DNA of 14,555 bases from Ectocarpus siliculosus (Eukaryota; Sar; Phaeophyceae; Ectocarpales; Ectocarpaceae), in NCBI GenBank assembly GCA_000310025.1, contig FN648885.1:1-14555 (forward strand). The letters are read 5' to 3'. Shown piece by piece: positions 1 to 8,797 of this stretch; within the stretch, counting starts at the first letter, position 1, and each line of letters starts with the position of its first letter. The position numbers and the translations under genes are program-made. The notes beneath the pieces are model-generated. The model did not search any database and was not told where the DNA came from. It was given only the letters and a program-made list of their open reading frames with translations.

Positions 1-24
1 TGGTTCACCTAGGTTCGCACATAC

Positions 25-1917
25 CGCGAGCAAGACGTGAAGGGATAAAGGCACACTACACCCGCCGACAACACCTTTGATACCATCGCGGGCCTTCCTC
101 CGACGACGCAAATGAACCCCACGGCAGATGAACAACCTCGACGAAGGTCGTTGAGTGAACCACTCAACCTGTGACAGTAACCACTCAACCCGTGACAGTA
201 GGTCTCTGTCGGGGGTCCTATCCGACGATCGGTGAATGCCAATCTAGACCCGCAAAAACAACGGTGAACTGCTGACCAAACGCAAAGGTTACACCACAAC
301 CAGAACATGTACAGCATCTCTCCACCACCGATCTCAACCATCGAAGTTAGGGTGCTGGCTCATCAGTTTGGACCTGAGAAGGGTCTCATTCCGAACAAGG
401 ATGGCGTGGTTGAGGAAGAAGTCCCTCAGCACTTGAGGCATCTGTTTGACGACGACCCCAAAGCCTAGAAAAGCAGGGGAAAAGCATGGCAGCAAAAAGA
501 AACAAAAACACGACGTGGGCGCAAAAATCGGTATTTTGATGGTGTGGGCGTGCATGTTGGCAAGACAGTCGGAAGACAAGAGACAGACCAGATCGCACAA
601 GAACATGTATACCCTGGACGTTTCGTGTGTGCTGTCTCGCATTAATGAAAACACCCTGTTGTGCCGTCGCCAGGGAAACGCCAAGTCTCTGTCATGAAAG
701 TGAGAATCACTTGTTACAAAAGTGAACTAACTGTTATAAAAGTGAACCAACAATTATAAAAAGTGAACTCTTTTTCCGGGGTCAACACAAAAGACAAGAG
801 GGCGGGTGAGCACACATGTACATTTTGACGCTCTACCTTCAAGCCAGCTGTTGCTGCTTTCCGCCCGACTTGAGTTCCACCGAAATTCTTCCTGTCCTTC
901 GGGGCTTGTCCGCCAGAGCGTGGAATCGTCGCGGGCCTCCGGTGAATTGATGATAGCGCAGTTAATCTGTCACAGTATATCGCAACACGAGTCCCAGGGC
1001 ACGAGGAAATCGAAGTTACATGACGGGGTGGCGAAGCAAGGTTAGCTACCGTAAGCATCGGGGTCCCCGCACATGTCGGTCGGGGTCTCCGCACAGGGTG
1101 CGCGGAGAAAAGCGAGTTCCAAATATTGAATTGACTTTCCGCACAGGTATCGCGGTCTCCGCATGCCTTTGCAATCAGAATCTGACCAGGACTTTTCAAA
1201 GGCGTCCGCACATCCGATACTTACGGTAGTCAAATTAAAGTTGGAACATTGTTTCCCATGCGTTCACTGTAGAAGGAAATGTCACTCGTACCTCATTGTG
1301 AGACCGAAAGTGGAATCTTGAGGACGCCACAGCAAGAGGAAGCCGAAGATCAATGACCATGACAAAAGGGGTTGGCGGAACACACGAAAGCGGCAGGGAA
1401 ACGTTAGCAGTGGTACTTGTAGGTCGCCGTGTAGGTCGCGGTCAGATGCAGCGGTTGGGCTAGGACCCGGTTCGCGAACAGGTTGATAAGCGGTCACAAA
1501 ACATGACAGGCAAGCCCCACGTGAAGTAGCAATGACCAACTACAGAGGTACAACACAACCGCTATTGGTATTGGTCCCCTACCTGGAGCTCAGCAAAACG
1601 AGTAGACACGTCATCGGTGGCACGGGAAAAAAGGGAACTAACAGTTACATATAACAACCTGTCCACGATGTAGCGACACATCAGCCAGCCCAGGTGAGGG
1701 TGCCAGAGGCGGTATTCCAGGAGCCGGCACGCGAGGCCGTAAAACAGGATTCCAGGCCTGGAGAGAGGGTCAGGCCACATTAGATCCGCCATCAACTCAC
1801 GGAGACCCTTCCAATGATTTGCCCCGCTTTGTTCCCCGTCGATGTCTCGGACCCATACCAACCGTGGGTTCCCCACGACAAGGGTCAACCCTTCCGGCAG
1901 GAAGGTTAGCCAGGGAC
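25..1917 (-). CDS. Unrecognised multi-exon protein, minus strand, partial
   Basis: I do not recognise this gene; it is inferred from splice sites and phase. Reading the minus strand, the blocks are 1917-1659 (has GNPRLVWVRDIDGEQ, Trp-rich), 1415-1292 (PFVMVIDLRLPLAVASS), 966-837 (starts INCAIINSPEARDD after an acceptor ending TGTGACAG; ends GAA G before GTAGAG), 464-339 (FGVVVKQMPQVLRDFFLNHA, after the strong acceptor CCCCTGCTTTTCTAG) and 271-25 (ends CG before GTATGT). The end phase of each block fits the start phase of the next, and each stays open. Third codon positions in 1917-1659 are GC-rich. Weak points are the acceptors at 1415 and 1917, and a 67-base intron at 272-338. Block 1917-1659 also has an alternative reading with a 43-base internal intron (GTGAGT..CTCCAG). 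The gene continues past the window start and probably upstream beyond 1917. Blocks 837-966 and 339-464 are the most secure. Confidence 0.4.
151..200. repeat. Hairpin plus two-copy 21-bp tandem repeat
   Basis: A 7-bp perfect inverted repeat (TTGAGTG at 151-157, CACTCAA at 161-167, 3-base loop) overlaps two head-to-tail 21-bp copies at 159-179 and 180-200 that differ at one base. On the minus strand it lies inside the possible exon at 25-271, where it encodes the repeated tract CHGLSG / CHRLSG. Confidence 0.75.
696..770. repeat. About four tandem copies of a 20-bp A-rich unit
   Basis: Units start at 696 (degenerate), 718, 738 and 758 (truncated). Units 2 and 3 share AAAAGTGAAC followed by an AAC-rich half ending TTAT. 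The array lies in the proposed intron (465-836) of the minus-strand gene. Confidence 0.75.
1046..1229. mobile_element. Small foldback (MITE-like) element
   Basis: CTACCGTAAGCATCGG at 1046-1061 is matched by its reverse complement with one mismatch at 1214-1229, giving 16-bp terminal inverted repeats on a 184-bp segment. The interior has two 21-bp tandem units (CGGGGTCYCCGCACA at 1060 and 1081) and further CCGCACA/CCGCAT copies near 1140, 1160 and 1205. No open frame or transposase is present. I could not see a clear target-site duplication (flanks GGTTAG and TCAAAT), so the exact ends and superfamily are unknown. It sits in the proposed intron 967-1291 of the minus-strand gene. Confidence 0.55.
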
Positions 1918-2049
1918 CTTTGTCGCAATAAATCGCACAAGGAAGTCAGGGGAGCGCAGTCAAGCTGCAGCAATACGGAAAACAGGGAATAGTGTGAAAT
2001 GAGCATCATCCAACGATGGCGAAGCAAAGGGAAAACAGCTTCGAGTGCG

Positions 2050-2386
2050 ATGGACAACCAAAACTAGCCACGTTTGGTGGTCCCGTTTCATTCGGATGCC
2101 AACAAGGTACACCAACACGGCACCACCGTCTATCCGCCAACACAGCGAGTGCTCTACGCTGTGAAACAGTCGAGACGGGTACTGGCATGCGTATCCCAGC
2201 AGTGTTGTGATGGCCACGCCCGCGACAATGCAATGCAGATACGCACCTACGCCTTGCGCCATTTTCAGAGTCGCCAGGAGCGACCAACACTCCAGGAGCG
2301 TGTCAACCGCCAGCGGCGGCGATCCGTGCCCTCGATCACGCAAGACTGTATCGTTGTAGACGTTGCAGATGGCAGTGAAGCCGACT
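2050..2386 (-). CDS. Coding-like minus-strand block with a hydrophobic segment
   Basis: Not recognised. The minus strand is open here, starting after an acceptor-like run ending CCCCCCCAACCAG. It reads VGFTAICNVYNDTVL and then a hydrophobic stretch around GVGAYLHCIVAGVAITTLLG that could be a membrane helix. Third codon positions are GC-rich, like the blocks downstream at 1659-1917. It may be an upstream exon of the minus-strand gene at 25-1917, but I could not find a convincing donor, so the junction is open. A donor (GTGCGT) and acceptor (CTGTTTCACAG) inside the block could also split it into two exons. The minus strand stays open further upstream to about 2592, with no clear exon ends. Confidence 0.27.
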
Positions 2387-2613
2387 CTGGTTGGGGGGGT
2401 TGTAGCGGCCAGTAGCGGCAATACAGGGTTAGGAGTATCGCAAGCTGAACGTCGAACGCGACGTGAAACTTGATCTATTTGAAACGTGCCTCGCGTGTTG
2501 CACGTTGGCCGGTCTCGTCCCGAGGGAGTGCACCCCAACCAGCCGCACCGTCGCAGCTTTTGCGCTCGAGTTTCGTACACACCAGCCTGCACACCAGCCT
2601 GTAGATGCTTCTT

Positions 2614-2943
2614 CTAATAACTAAAAAAGAAACTGGCGACGGTGCCGCAGGCGCCCGGCGTCAGTGCCTCCTCGCCGTACCTCGTAGTCCACAAATTGAC
2701 TGACGCACACGCCCTCCACGTGCACGCTACCAACAGGTTGCCGTCGTCGACATGCACAACACTCGGAGGGTGTCTGATCAGCTTAACCCTGGCTAGCTCA
2801 GCATTCGACACGCACGCCACGCACGTTTTGTTGGCCCAAACCTCGCCAAACAATCCTACAAATGCTTCGCACATGCCCGTCGTCAACTTCGCCTCTGTTG
2901 GCACGCCGCAGACGGTGTTGTGCCCCCCGGACTTCATCCAGAC
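2614..2943. other. Stretch open on both strands, coding status unclear
   Basis: Both strands are open and both have GC-rich third codon positions. The plus frame, open from about 2618, runs to a stop at 2947 and contains SSPYLVVHKLTDAHALHV. The minus frame (2997-2614) contains WANKTCVACVSNAELARVKL and several cysteines. Neither is recognised. The plus frame could be an upstream exon or leader of the CxC5 gene at 2944, and the minus frame could be an exon of the minus-strand gene. Nothing in the sequence decides between them. Confidence 0.3.
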
Positions 2944-4123
2944 ATGAGTTTTTTCAACCTGGCGGATATCCTTCTTCAGGAGGGTGGTTTGTTTCATGGC
3001 ACGCCCACTCTAGACATATTGGTTCTGGTCGTTGCGTGTCAGCAGCAATCCAATCTACGTCGAGACGTCAATAACAACCCGACAAGCCTGACCATGAGTA
3101 GGGCAGCAGCAGCATCTTTCCGGGCACCAGGCCCTAGTCGACTTGTGTGACAATGGGGGGGGCGTAGGGGACGTATTCGCGGCGTATCAGAGATCTCTTC
3201 CCAACGGTTCGCAAGCTGCTGCAGGATTTGTAGCGAGATCGGTGCAGTATGCTGGAGTGTTCTGCCAGAATGAGTCTTGCGACGACGTAGCCATGACAGT
3301 GACATTTCTCCAATCGGCGTTTTATGGGGTGGACGGGTGCTACCCTATGCGGCACTATGTCAAGACTTGTCGAGAGTGCGGGTCCAGTTACTACCTGAAC
3401 AAACGCCGTCAGAGTGGTCCCGATGGCACAACCTGGCACGTTTTCTACGCCTGGGACCAAGGCATCCCCGAAGAAATCAGCAACAAGTCCGGGAAGTGCG
3501 TTCTGTCCGTGGCGTTCCTGACGCAAGTCGCTCTTACTCTGTCGAGGATGAGGTGGGTTCAGAAAGTGTCCCCGATATTGACACAAGGGGTACATCCAGA
3601 CGGGACGCTGTTTTGTCATTGGACCTCGACTTTCGCCCACCGCAACAGCATGTCCATCTCTCTATTGTACAGGTACAACGTAGTCGTGGGGTGCTGCTTA
3701 CCAAAGTGCAGCGAACACGCCTCACCCGACAATGGCAGTCCAGCAACAGGCACCCAAGATGAGCCCGGGGAAGTGCGTCCCTCTCCAACAGTCAGAAGAC
3801 GTATAACCCGCGGGAGCTTCCTCCCGCGCAGCGCGGGGCCTGTCTGCTGTCTGCTGTCTGCTGTCTGCTGCCTTTGCGGTGCGATGCGGTGCAACTGGGG
3901 GCCTCGTGCACGCCCGCGCAAACCGACTCCCCCCTTACTTTTTCTTTCGCGGTGCTCCCTTCACTTTCGCGCAAGTGGTGGAACAGGGACCATGGGTAGG
4001 GATGATTTCTTAAAAACGACGCAATTCCATTGGTCCAAAGCAGGTCCTTCCGGACTGATTCTTAAAAACGACTTAAAAACGACAGCTCGTGATTGGCGGG
4101 TTAGGGTAGCACGAGGTGGTTGA
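2944..4123 (+). CDS. CxC5-like cysteine-cluster protein associated with KDZ transposons, frameshifted
   Basis: The likely start is the ATG at 2944 (MSFFNLADILLQEGG). This frame runs to FRAPGPSRLV and stops at 3148-3150. The next frame is already open from about 3101 and reads VDLCDNGGGVGDVFAAYQRS onward, so a net one-base frame change near 3125-3142 separates two halves that look like one protein. The second half has C-x4-C (3263, 3278), then C-x2-C followed by GSSYYLN (3368-3397), then FYAW, IPEEI and a helical LSVAFLTQVALTLSRM-type segment. That order matches the CxC5/CxC6 zinc-binding modules found with Kyakuja-Dileera-Zisupton transposases. No KDZ transposase core is visible. Similarity seems to fade after about 3610; the frame stays open to 4123, but the last 300 bases look non-coding. 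The break may be pseudogenisation or a base error. Confidence 0.55.
3809..3828. repeat. Perfect GC-rich hairpin, 8-bp stem
   Basis: CGCGGGAG (3809-3816), loop CTTC, CTCCCGCG (3821-3828). The stem is perfect. It lies just upstream of the heptamer array, in sequence that no longer resembles the CxC5 protein. Confidence 0.8.
3841..3868. repeat. Four exact tandem copies of TGTCTGC
   Basis: Four perfect head-to-tail 7-bp units, 28 bp in all. A 7-bp unit does not preserve a reading frame, which argues against this part of the open frame being coding. Confidence 0.9.
4009..4096 (+). promoter_or_regulatory. Putative promoter region with repeated CTTAAAAACGAC and CCAAT-type motifs
   Basis: CTTAAAAACGAC occurs three times (4009-4020, 4061-4072, 4072-4083, the last two sharing one base). 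ATTGG, the reverse of CCAAT, occurs at 4029-4033 and 4092-4096. The cluster lies 150-230 bp upstream of the ATG at 4243, a plausible promoter position. No clear TATA box was seen. Function is inferred only from position and repetition. Confidence 0.35.
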
Positions 4124-4242
4124 CCCGCGCTTTTTGTGCCGACTGCACTGCTGTACTGCAGCAATGCTACCGCAAGCTCACCTACGCGCCACGCGAACCC
4201 ACGCGCATACCACCCACCCCCGTGGGAGCAGCACCCACCGCC

Positions 4243-5128
4243 ATGGGCCGCAACGAAGGGTCGAGGCCCGGACCCGGGTCCAAAAGACCCGGCGCGAGGA
4301 CACAATCAGAAAAGACAGCAGCTCCAAGAGACATCGCACAGCAGGCGCGAGGCATGCAGTCGTGGCTGTCAGGAGGGTCGACCTCGAAGCGCCCACGAGT
4401 AGGTGGTGCTCAGGGTGGGGAGGGAAACAATGTGAGTTCAAATGAAGGTCAGGGCGTCGGGGAGAGCAGCACAGATGCCAGAAACGCTGCTGGTGGATCG
4501 CCCAACTGCAGCAGCAGCGGACCGGGTCATGAAGGAGCGCCACGACCCGCAGCACCACCTCAACAACAACCGCGAGGGTCGAGTAAAGGGAAGGGAAAGC
4601 TCGCCATGCTTCTTCGCAAGGGGGAGCAGCAGCCCCACCACCACCGCCGCCGCAACAAGGAGCTGGAGGGGTAGCAACAGCAGCAGAGCTGGCAGCAGCA
4701 GCAGACGCAGTCGTGGCGGCGACAGCAGTGGGCGCGAGTGCGTCAACACCAGCAGCACAAGTTACCGGCGTACGTCAAGGCCGTGGAAGCCGCCAACCTG
4801 TGCGAGCGGGTGGGCGCGGGGAGGGGACTGGAGGAGCTGGAGTGCGCGGAGAACAGCAACCGAGAGGAGGAGCGGTTGGAGGTCACGGCGCCGGAGGAGG
4901 TGGCGGGGCAGGACCCCCCGAGGTGGAGGGGGGGGCAAGTGGTGCCGATGACAGCGACCGGGTGTCGCCTGCGCAGCTCGCTTTCATCGACCAACTGAAG
5001 AAGACGATCGACAAGAACATCGTCCACCATGCCGGCGGTGTGAAAGCACCAAAGGGAGGTCCAGGCGTGTTCCCGTTCGACAGTCTCTTCATCACTCCCA
5101 AGTGTGCTGCGATAGCAGAAAATCACAG
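4243..5128 (+). CDS. Unrecognised low-complexity protein, first exon, frameshifted
   Basis: Not recognised. I chose the ATG at 4243 because its context (CACCGCCATGG) is near ideal; the open frame starts earlier, but only at a TTG. The N-terminal half is basic and low in complexity (MGRNEGSRPGPGSKRP..., QSWLSGGSTSKRPRV), then rich in Gly, Ser, Pro and Gln. It reaches LAMLLRKG at a run of five G (4620-4624) and then hits a stop at 4672-4674. One added G would carry it into the next frame, which reads GAAAPPPPPPQQGAGG and continues open through an Ala/Gly-rich tract. That frame ends in a more complex domain (PAQLAFIDQLKKTIDKNIV, then FPFDSLFITPKCAAIAENH) and stops at a strong donor, CACAG before GTATGT (5129). 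The break is either real decay or a homopolymer error. It follows the CxC5 gene on the same strand, so both could belong to one mobile element. Confidence 0.45.
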
Positions 5129-5351
5129 GTATGTACAGACAGTAGGCGTCGTAACAGGGATGGATTATGTTTTTGGTACTGCCATACTGCCACGTACCGG
5201 CAGAGCCCACAACATGCCGTCCTCAACAAATTTGTGTTCTGCCACACCCTTGTAAAAAAATTATTGAAATTAATCTTGCAGCGTTGTTCCTCAGTGCTAA
5301 TTCTTACGCTGTTTCAAACGCCGTTTGGTCTGGCTCTCCCCATTTTGATAG

Positions 5352-5681
5352 GTGCAGGACAACCGAAGGTTGATCCGTACTATCTCAAGACCGTGATCGA
5401 TTGCATGCAAAGAAACCAACAATCATCAACAAATATGAAAACAGCCAGCTTGGGGTTCAGTTTCTCCTCGTTTTTCTTTTCTTCTTGTGTTTGTGGATCA
5501 CCGTCACCCGCACCAACCCCCCGCCGCGTGCCCATCCGCTGGGCAATAACGTCCTACACGGCAAGGTATCAGCTTGTTGAATAGTTCTCTGCGGCCCCCC
5601 CCGCGCGCCTGATGGCTTGAACCCCAAGGGACCGCGCCGGGTGTTCATGGAGCATGACGTGGCGTACATGATCGGCTTCCG
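5352..5681 (+). CDS. Possible downstream exons of the 4243 gene
   Basis: Two coding-like pieces follow. The first starts after TTTTGATAG (exon from 5352) and reads GQPKVDPYYLKTVIDCMQ, but its phase does not fit the exon ending at 5128 and it has no good donor. The second (5585-5681, after TTGAATAG) reads APDGLNPKGPRRVFMEHDVA and ends CG before GTGAGC. Neither is recognised. The phase clash means that an exon is missing, another indel is present, or the first piece is not coding. The second piece has the better donor and is the more believable of the two. Confidence 0.3.
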
Positions 5682-6320
5682 GTGAGCAATGCACAGATAG
5701 ATGCCCCCCCCGTGCGCATCACACGTGCTCCGTTTTCTTGGCATCCATACGTGTGTAGCTGCATGTTTATGATAAACTTGGCAATCAAACTGCCCGAGTT
5801 GATCCATCAGTAATTGAATACGCAATGACTGCGTGTGAGACGAAAACATTTCTGGGTGGGGGGATGAGGGCCGAACGAACATACCATTATTTGCAAGGTG
5901 CTAACTTTATGGAACCGAAGGACGTGACACGGGAAGGGGGTAAGAGGCAAGGGGGGGAGGGATGGCAGACAAACCACACGCAGGGAACAGACTGATGCCA
6001 AGTCAAGCACCGCAAAACAAGTCGTTGGTACGTCTGTGGGTGGTACACCAGTCCTTCAAAGATGGTGCAAAGGATAAGACTTCTTGTTATGTCACACTAC
6101 GTGGTGCATGTGTAGAACGACGTCGTGTCTATTTATCTGCATAAGAGTTTTCTGCCCCAAGGCCTCGTAGCTCAGTTTTGCGTACACCCTCTAGTTGTGG
6201 CATGCCCTGCGGGACAAACCGCTATTAACAAGAAGCAGTTCAACAAGAAGTGCCGAGCGCATGTAGCTCAACTCTACGCCGGCCTCATCCTGTAAATATT
6301 TGTTGTCGCATTCCCTACAG
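5682..6320. other. Non-coding stretch before the helicase exons
   Basis: No convincing exon was found. The only plus frame of note (5962-6144) has no recognisable content, and none of the frames gives the helicase sequence expected upstream of 6321. It contains a degenerate copy of the helicase intron/exon junction at 6194-6224. Confidence 0.5.
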
Positions 6321-6332
6321 GACAAACCGCTA
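6194..6332. repeat. Direct repeat duplicating the helicase 3' splice junction
   Basis: Positions 6194-6224 and 6302-6332 match at 27 of 31 bases, 108 bp apart. The second copy spans the functional acceptor (CCCTACAG then GACAAACCGCTA). The first reads CCCTGCGG at that place, so its acceptor AG is lost. Confidence 0.75.
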
Positions 6333-7050
6333 CAAGCAGATTAAGAACTTCGAGAAGCGCATCCTGGTGGCCACCGATCTCTTCGGCCGCGGCATCGACA
6401 TCGAGAGCGTGAACATCGTGGTGAACTACGACTTCCCCGACGGCGACGACGGCTCGGACCAGTACCTCCACCGTGTGGGCCGCGCAGGACGGTGAGAATA
6501 GAACCGGCTTCTTTTTTGTTTTCAGCAGGGAGTCTGGATCGGACCTTGTCTGTGAGAGTAAGCCGCAATGGACGGCCGGGAGTGGCATATATTAAATAAT
6601 GAAATCAGTAGCACAGGGCCAGCGTGGTCCTAGTTGTAGTACGCGTTTTTCGAACGGCACCAATGGTGTGTGTAGGTGTGGCATCAGTTTTTTTCCAAGC
6701 CGATGTTGACTGCCGCAAGGCCGTGACACATGCGTCTTTTTTTTTTCTCCTCATTTATCGAAGTGTGTATACTGCCAACAGCTTGCAGTACCGATCAGGC
6801 CGATGTTTGTCGCTGTATCTTTTGCGCTCAACAATTCGTTGTTCTATCTGTATCACGCAAACACTCGCTCTCTCTGTGTGTCTCCCTCTTTCCGTTCGAC
6901 AGATTCGGCACCAAGGGCCTGTCTATTTCGTTCGTATCGACGGAGTCTGACGCCAAGAAGCTGGAGGAAGTGCAGTCCCGCTTCGAGGTGGACATCCCCG
7001 AGCTGCCGGACACGATCGAGACAAGCACGTACATGCAAGCAGCAACTTAA
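6321..7050 (+). CDS. UAP56/Sub2 (DDX39-type) DEAD-box RNA helicase, last two exons
   Basis: UAP56/Sub2 is the ATP-dependent RNA helicase of the TREX complex that acts in spliceosome assembly and mRNA export in the nucleus. Exon 6321-6491 follows the acceptor TTCCCTACAG and encodes [16 protein letters not shown] (motif V region) and [10 protein letters not shown] (motif VI). It ends CG before GTGAGA. The 411-base intron (6492-6902) has a long pyrimidine tract. Exon 6903-7050 restores the Arg codon and reads [13 protein letters not shown], then [18 protein letters not shown], the characteristic UAP56 tail, and stops at TAA 7048-7050. About 105 residues are present of a family length near 430. 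The Q motif, Walker A, DEAD box and SAT motif should lie upstream, but I cannot see them in the preceding 6.3 kb. A small Gly/Asp insertion (DGDDG) lies between FP and SDQYLHRV. It is either the 3' end of a gene with very long introns or a truncated duplicate. Confidence 0.9.
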
Positions 7051-7962
7051 AATTTTACAACATGATCATAAAATGTTTTTAGAAAAACTGGGTTAAGAAC
7101 CGCGTGCAGGGAAGGATGGGCCACAAAGAACGGCGACACAGAGAAACGGTGCCGGCTCGGTCGAAACGGCAGATGGTGGGGGTGGGTAGCGGCCTTGTAG
7201 TGGTTTTCGATTGCTCTGTTGTCGGAGGGAGTGCTTCTAGACGAATGATGCTGTACCGGTGTAGTGTCTGTGGCCGCAGCAGTATGTACCAGCAACCACC
7301 GAGCACGAGCAAAAGCCCATCGCTCAATGAAAAGTCTCTAGTTGAACATGGAGTAAGAACCAGGGAGACCGGGAGAGGGGGGAGAGGGGGGAGATGGGAA
7401 TGCCTCTTGAACTCCTGAAACGATAGGCGTGGGCTTGTACTGCTGACGAGGACGGGGCGGCCTGGCATTCTTGTGTTGCAGAGGTTTTTCCGTTCTTCTT
7501 TGTAGTTGCCAGCTGTTTTTTGTCATGTTTTCCAGAAGGCGACACGGTTGGGTTAGTCTCTCCGAGCAGAAGGCAGACGGTGGTCTCGAAATCTCTGGCC
7601 GAGCGTGCAGAAATGACGGGAAGGTCGCTGCTTCTGTATCGTGTTCAAGTATCTCGTCTGGTATCGTGTATTGTAGCAAGTAGTGGCGTGCTCCATCTTT
7701 GTTGAGTTGTGGCTGCTGACAACAGCAACGCCAGAGGGATAAAAAAGCAATATTATAGTGTATGCGGAGATCGCCAATCGAAAAGGGCACACAAGGCGGA
7801 GGCTTTGCGTCTCTACACGGTTATTATTATGCGTTCTCAGCCGCAGAACTGCTTACGGTGGGGGGGGCGGTTTGTCCCTGTTTAGCGCCATGCCCTGTTT
7901 AGTGACCACAAAACCACGTCGCACCGCCGCACCCCCGGTAGTATAACCGCAATATAACTGGT

Positions 7963-8052
7963 AGTTCGGTTTAACGAACTGCCTTAAATAGCGGCAACAT
8001 CTCGTCGTGACACTGCTGTAGGTGGGGGCCGCTACACTTGGCCCCCCACTAC
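7963..8052. repeat. Two neighbouring hairpins
   Basis: AGTTCG (7963-7968) and CGAACT (7975-7980) form a perfect 6-bp stem with a 6-base loop. Next, GTAGGTGGGGGCC (8018-8030) pairs with GGCCCCCCACTAC (8040-8052) except at two adjacent positions, with a 9-base loop. No RNA family is recognised. Confidence 0.65.
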
Positions 8053-8797
8053 TTACTTGCTGCTGCTGTATTTCGTATTTTCAACGTCTCCCAGCGAAAT
8101 TTTGCTGCATGCTGCAACAACCTGTGGTGCACCCCGACACGATGAAAGCAAGACGGAGGGGGTGGAAAGTCAAAGTATAACATCTCTTTGCACGCAAAGT
8201 AGAGCGCACGAGCGCATGCACGCTGAGTACGGCTGTGGGACTTCGACTTGAAAAATATCTCCGGCGGGGGGTTACATACAAGGGGTCCATTTCCGAACAC
8301 AACGTCTCACGTCTGTCTCTATTGTTGTGTGAAGTGTGAGCATATACGAGAAAAACGCCCCGACCTCTGCTCAGCACCTTCTAAAATCCATGTACTGCTG
8401 ACTGGTCCGGTGGTGAGAGGTACCTGTACCACTTGCGGTGGTAGGGTCCGAGTCCCCGCAGATCGGACAATTGTAGAGGGAAGCACACGGGGTAGGGATA
8501 CCACGCAATGATTCTGCGGCTTTCGCAAAAAAAAATATAATAGCCCAGATTGTCCCTACCTATGGTTTCTGAGCCGCAAGTGGTGCTGGGTGCGGAGGCT
8601 CCTGGCGCAAGACGTCGTGGAGATCGCATGCTCGGTGTCTTCCTCACAAGCTCGTGCGGAGGATCCCACATACCTTCGAGGCCCATCCCGTCCTTCGTGG
8701 CATCATGAGCGGAGCCGAAAAGAAGGTTAGCAGCATGCTGCGGCGTGATAAGATATGCGTGTGGTGTGCGGTCGCATACATCATGACCACACTTTTG

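Noticed and set aside
3134-3640. Long minus-strand frame opposite the CxC5 gene
   Set aside because: The plus strand carries the cysteine-cluster motifs, so this is a shadow.
4101-4108. Telomere-like TTAGGG
   Set aside because: Single occurrence only, with no array.
4442-4951. Third open frame over the low-complexity gene
   Set aside because: Ser/Arg-rich shadow of the GCA/CAG triplet tract; it lacks the terminal domain read in the other frame.
6161-6180. tRNA-like D-arm start (GGCCTCGTAGCTCAGTTTTG)
   Set aside because: No matching anticodon arm, T-arm or acceptor pairing follows.
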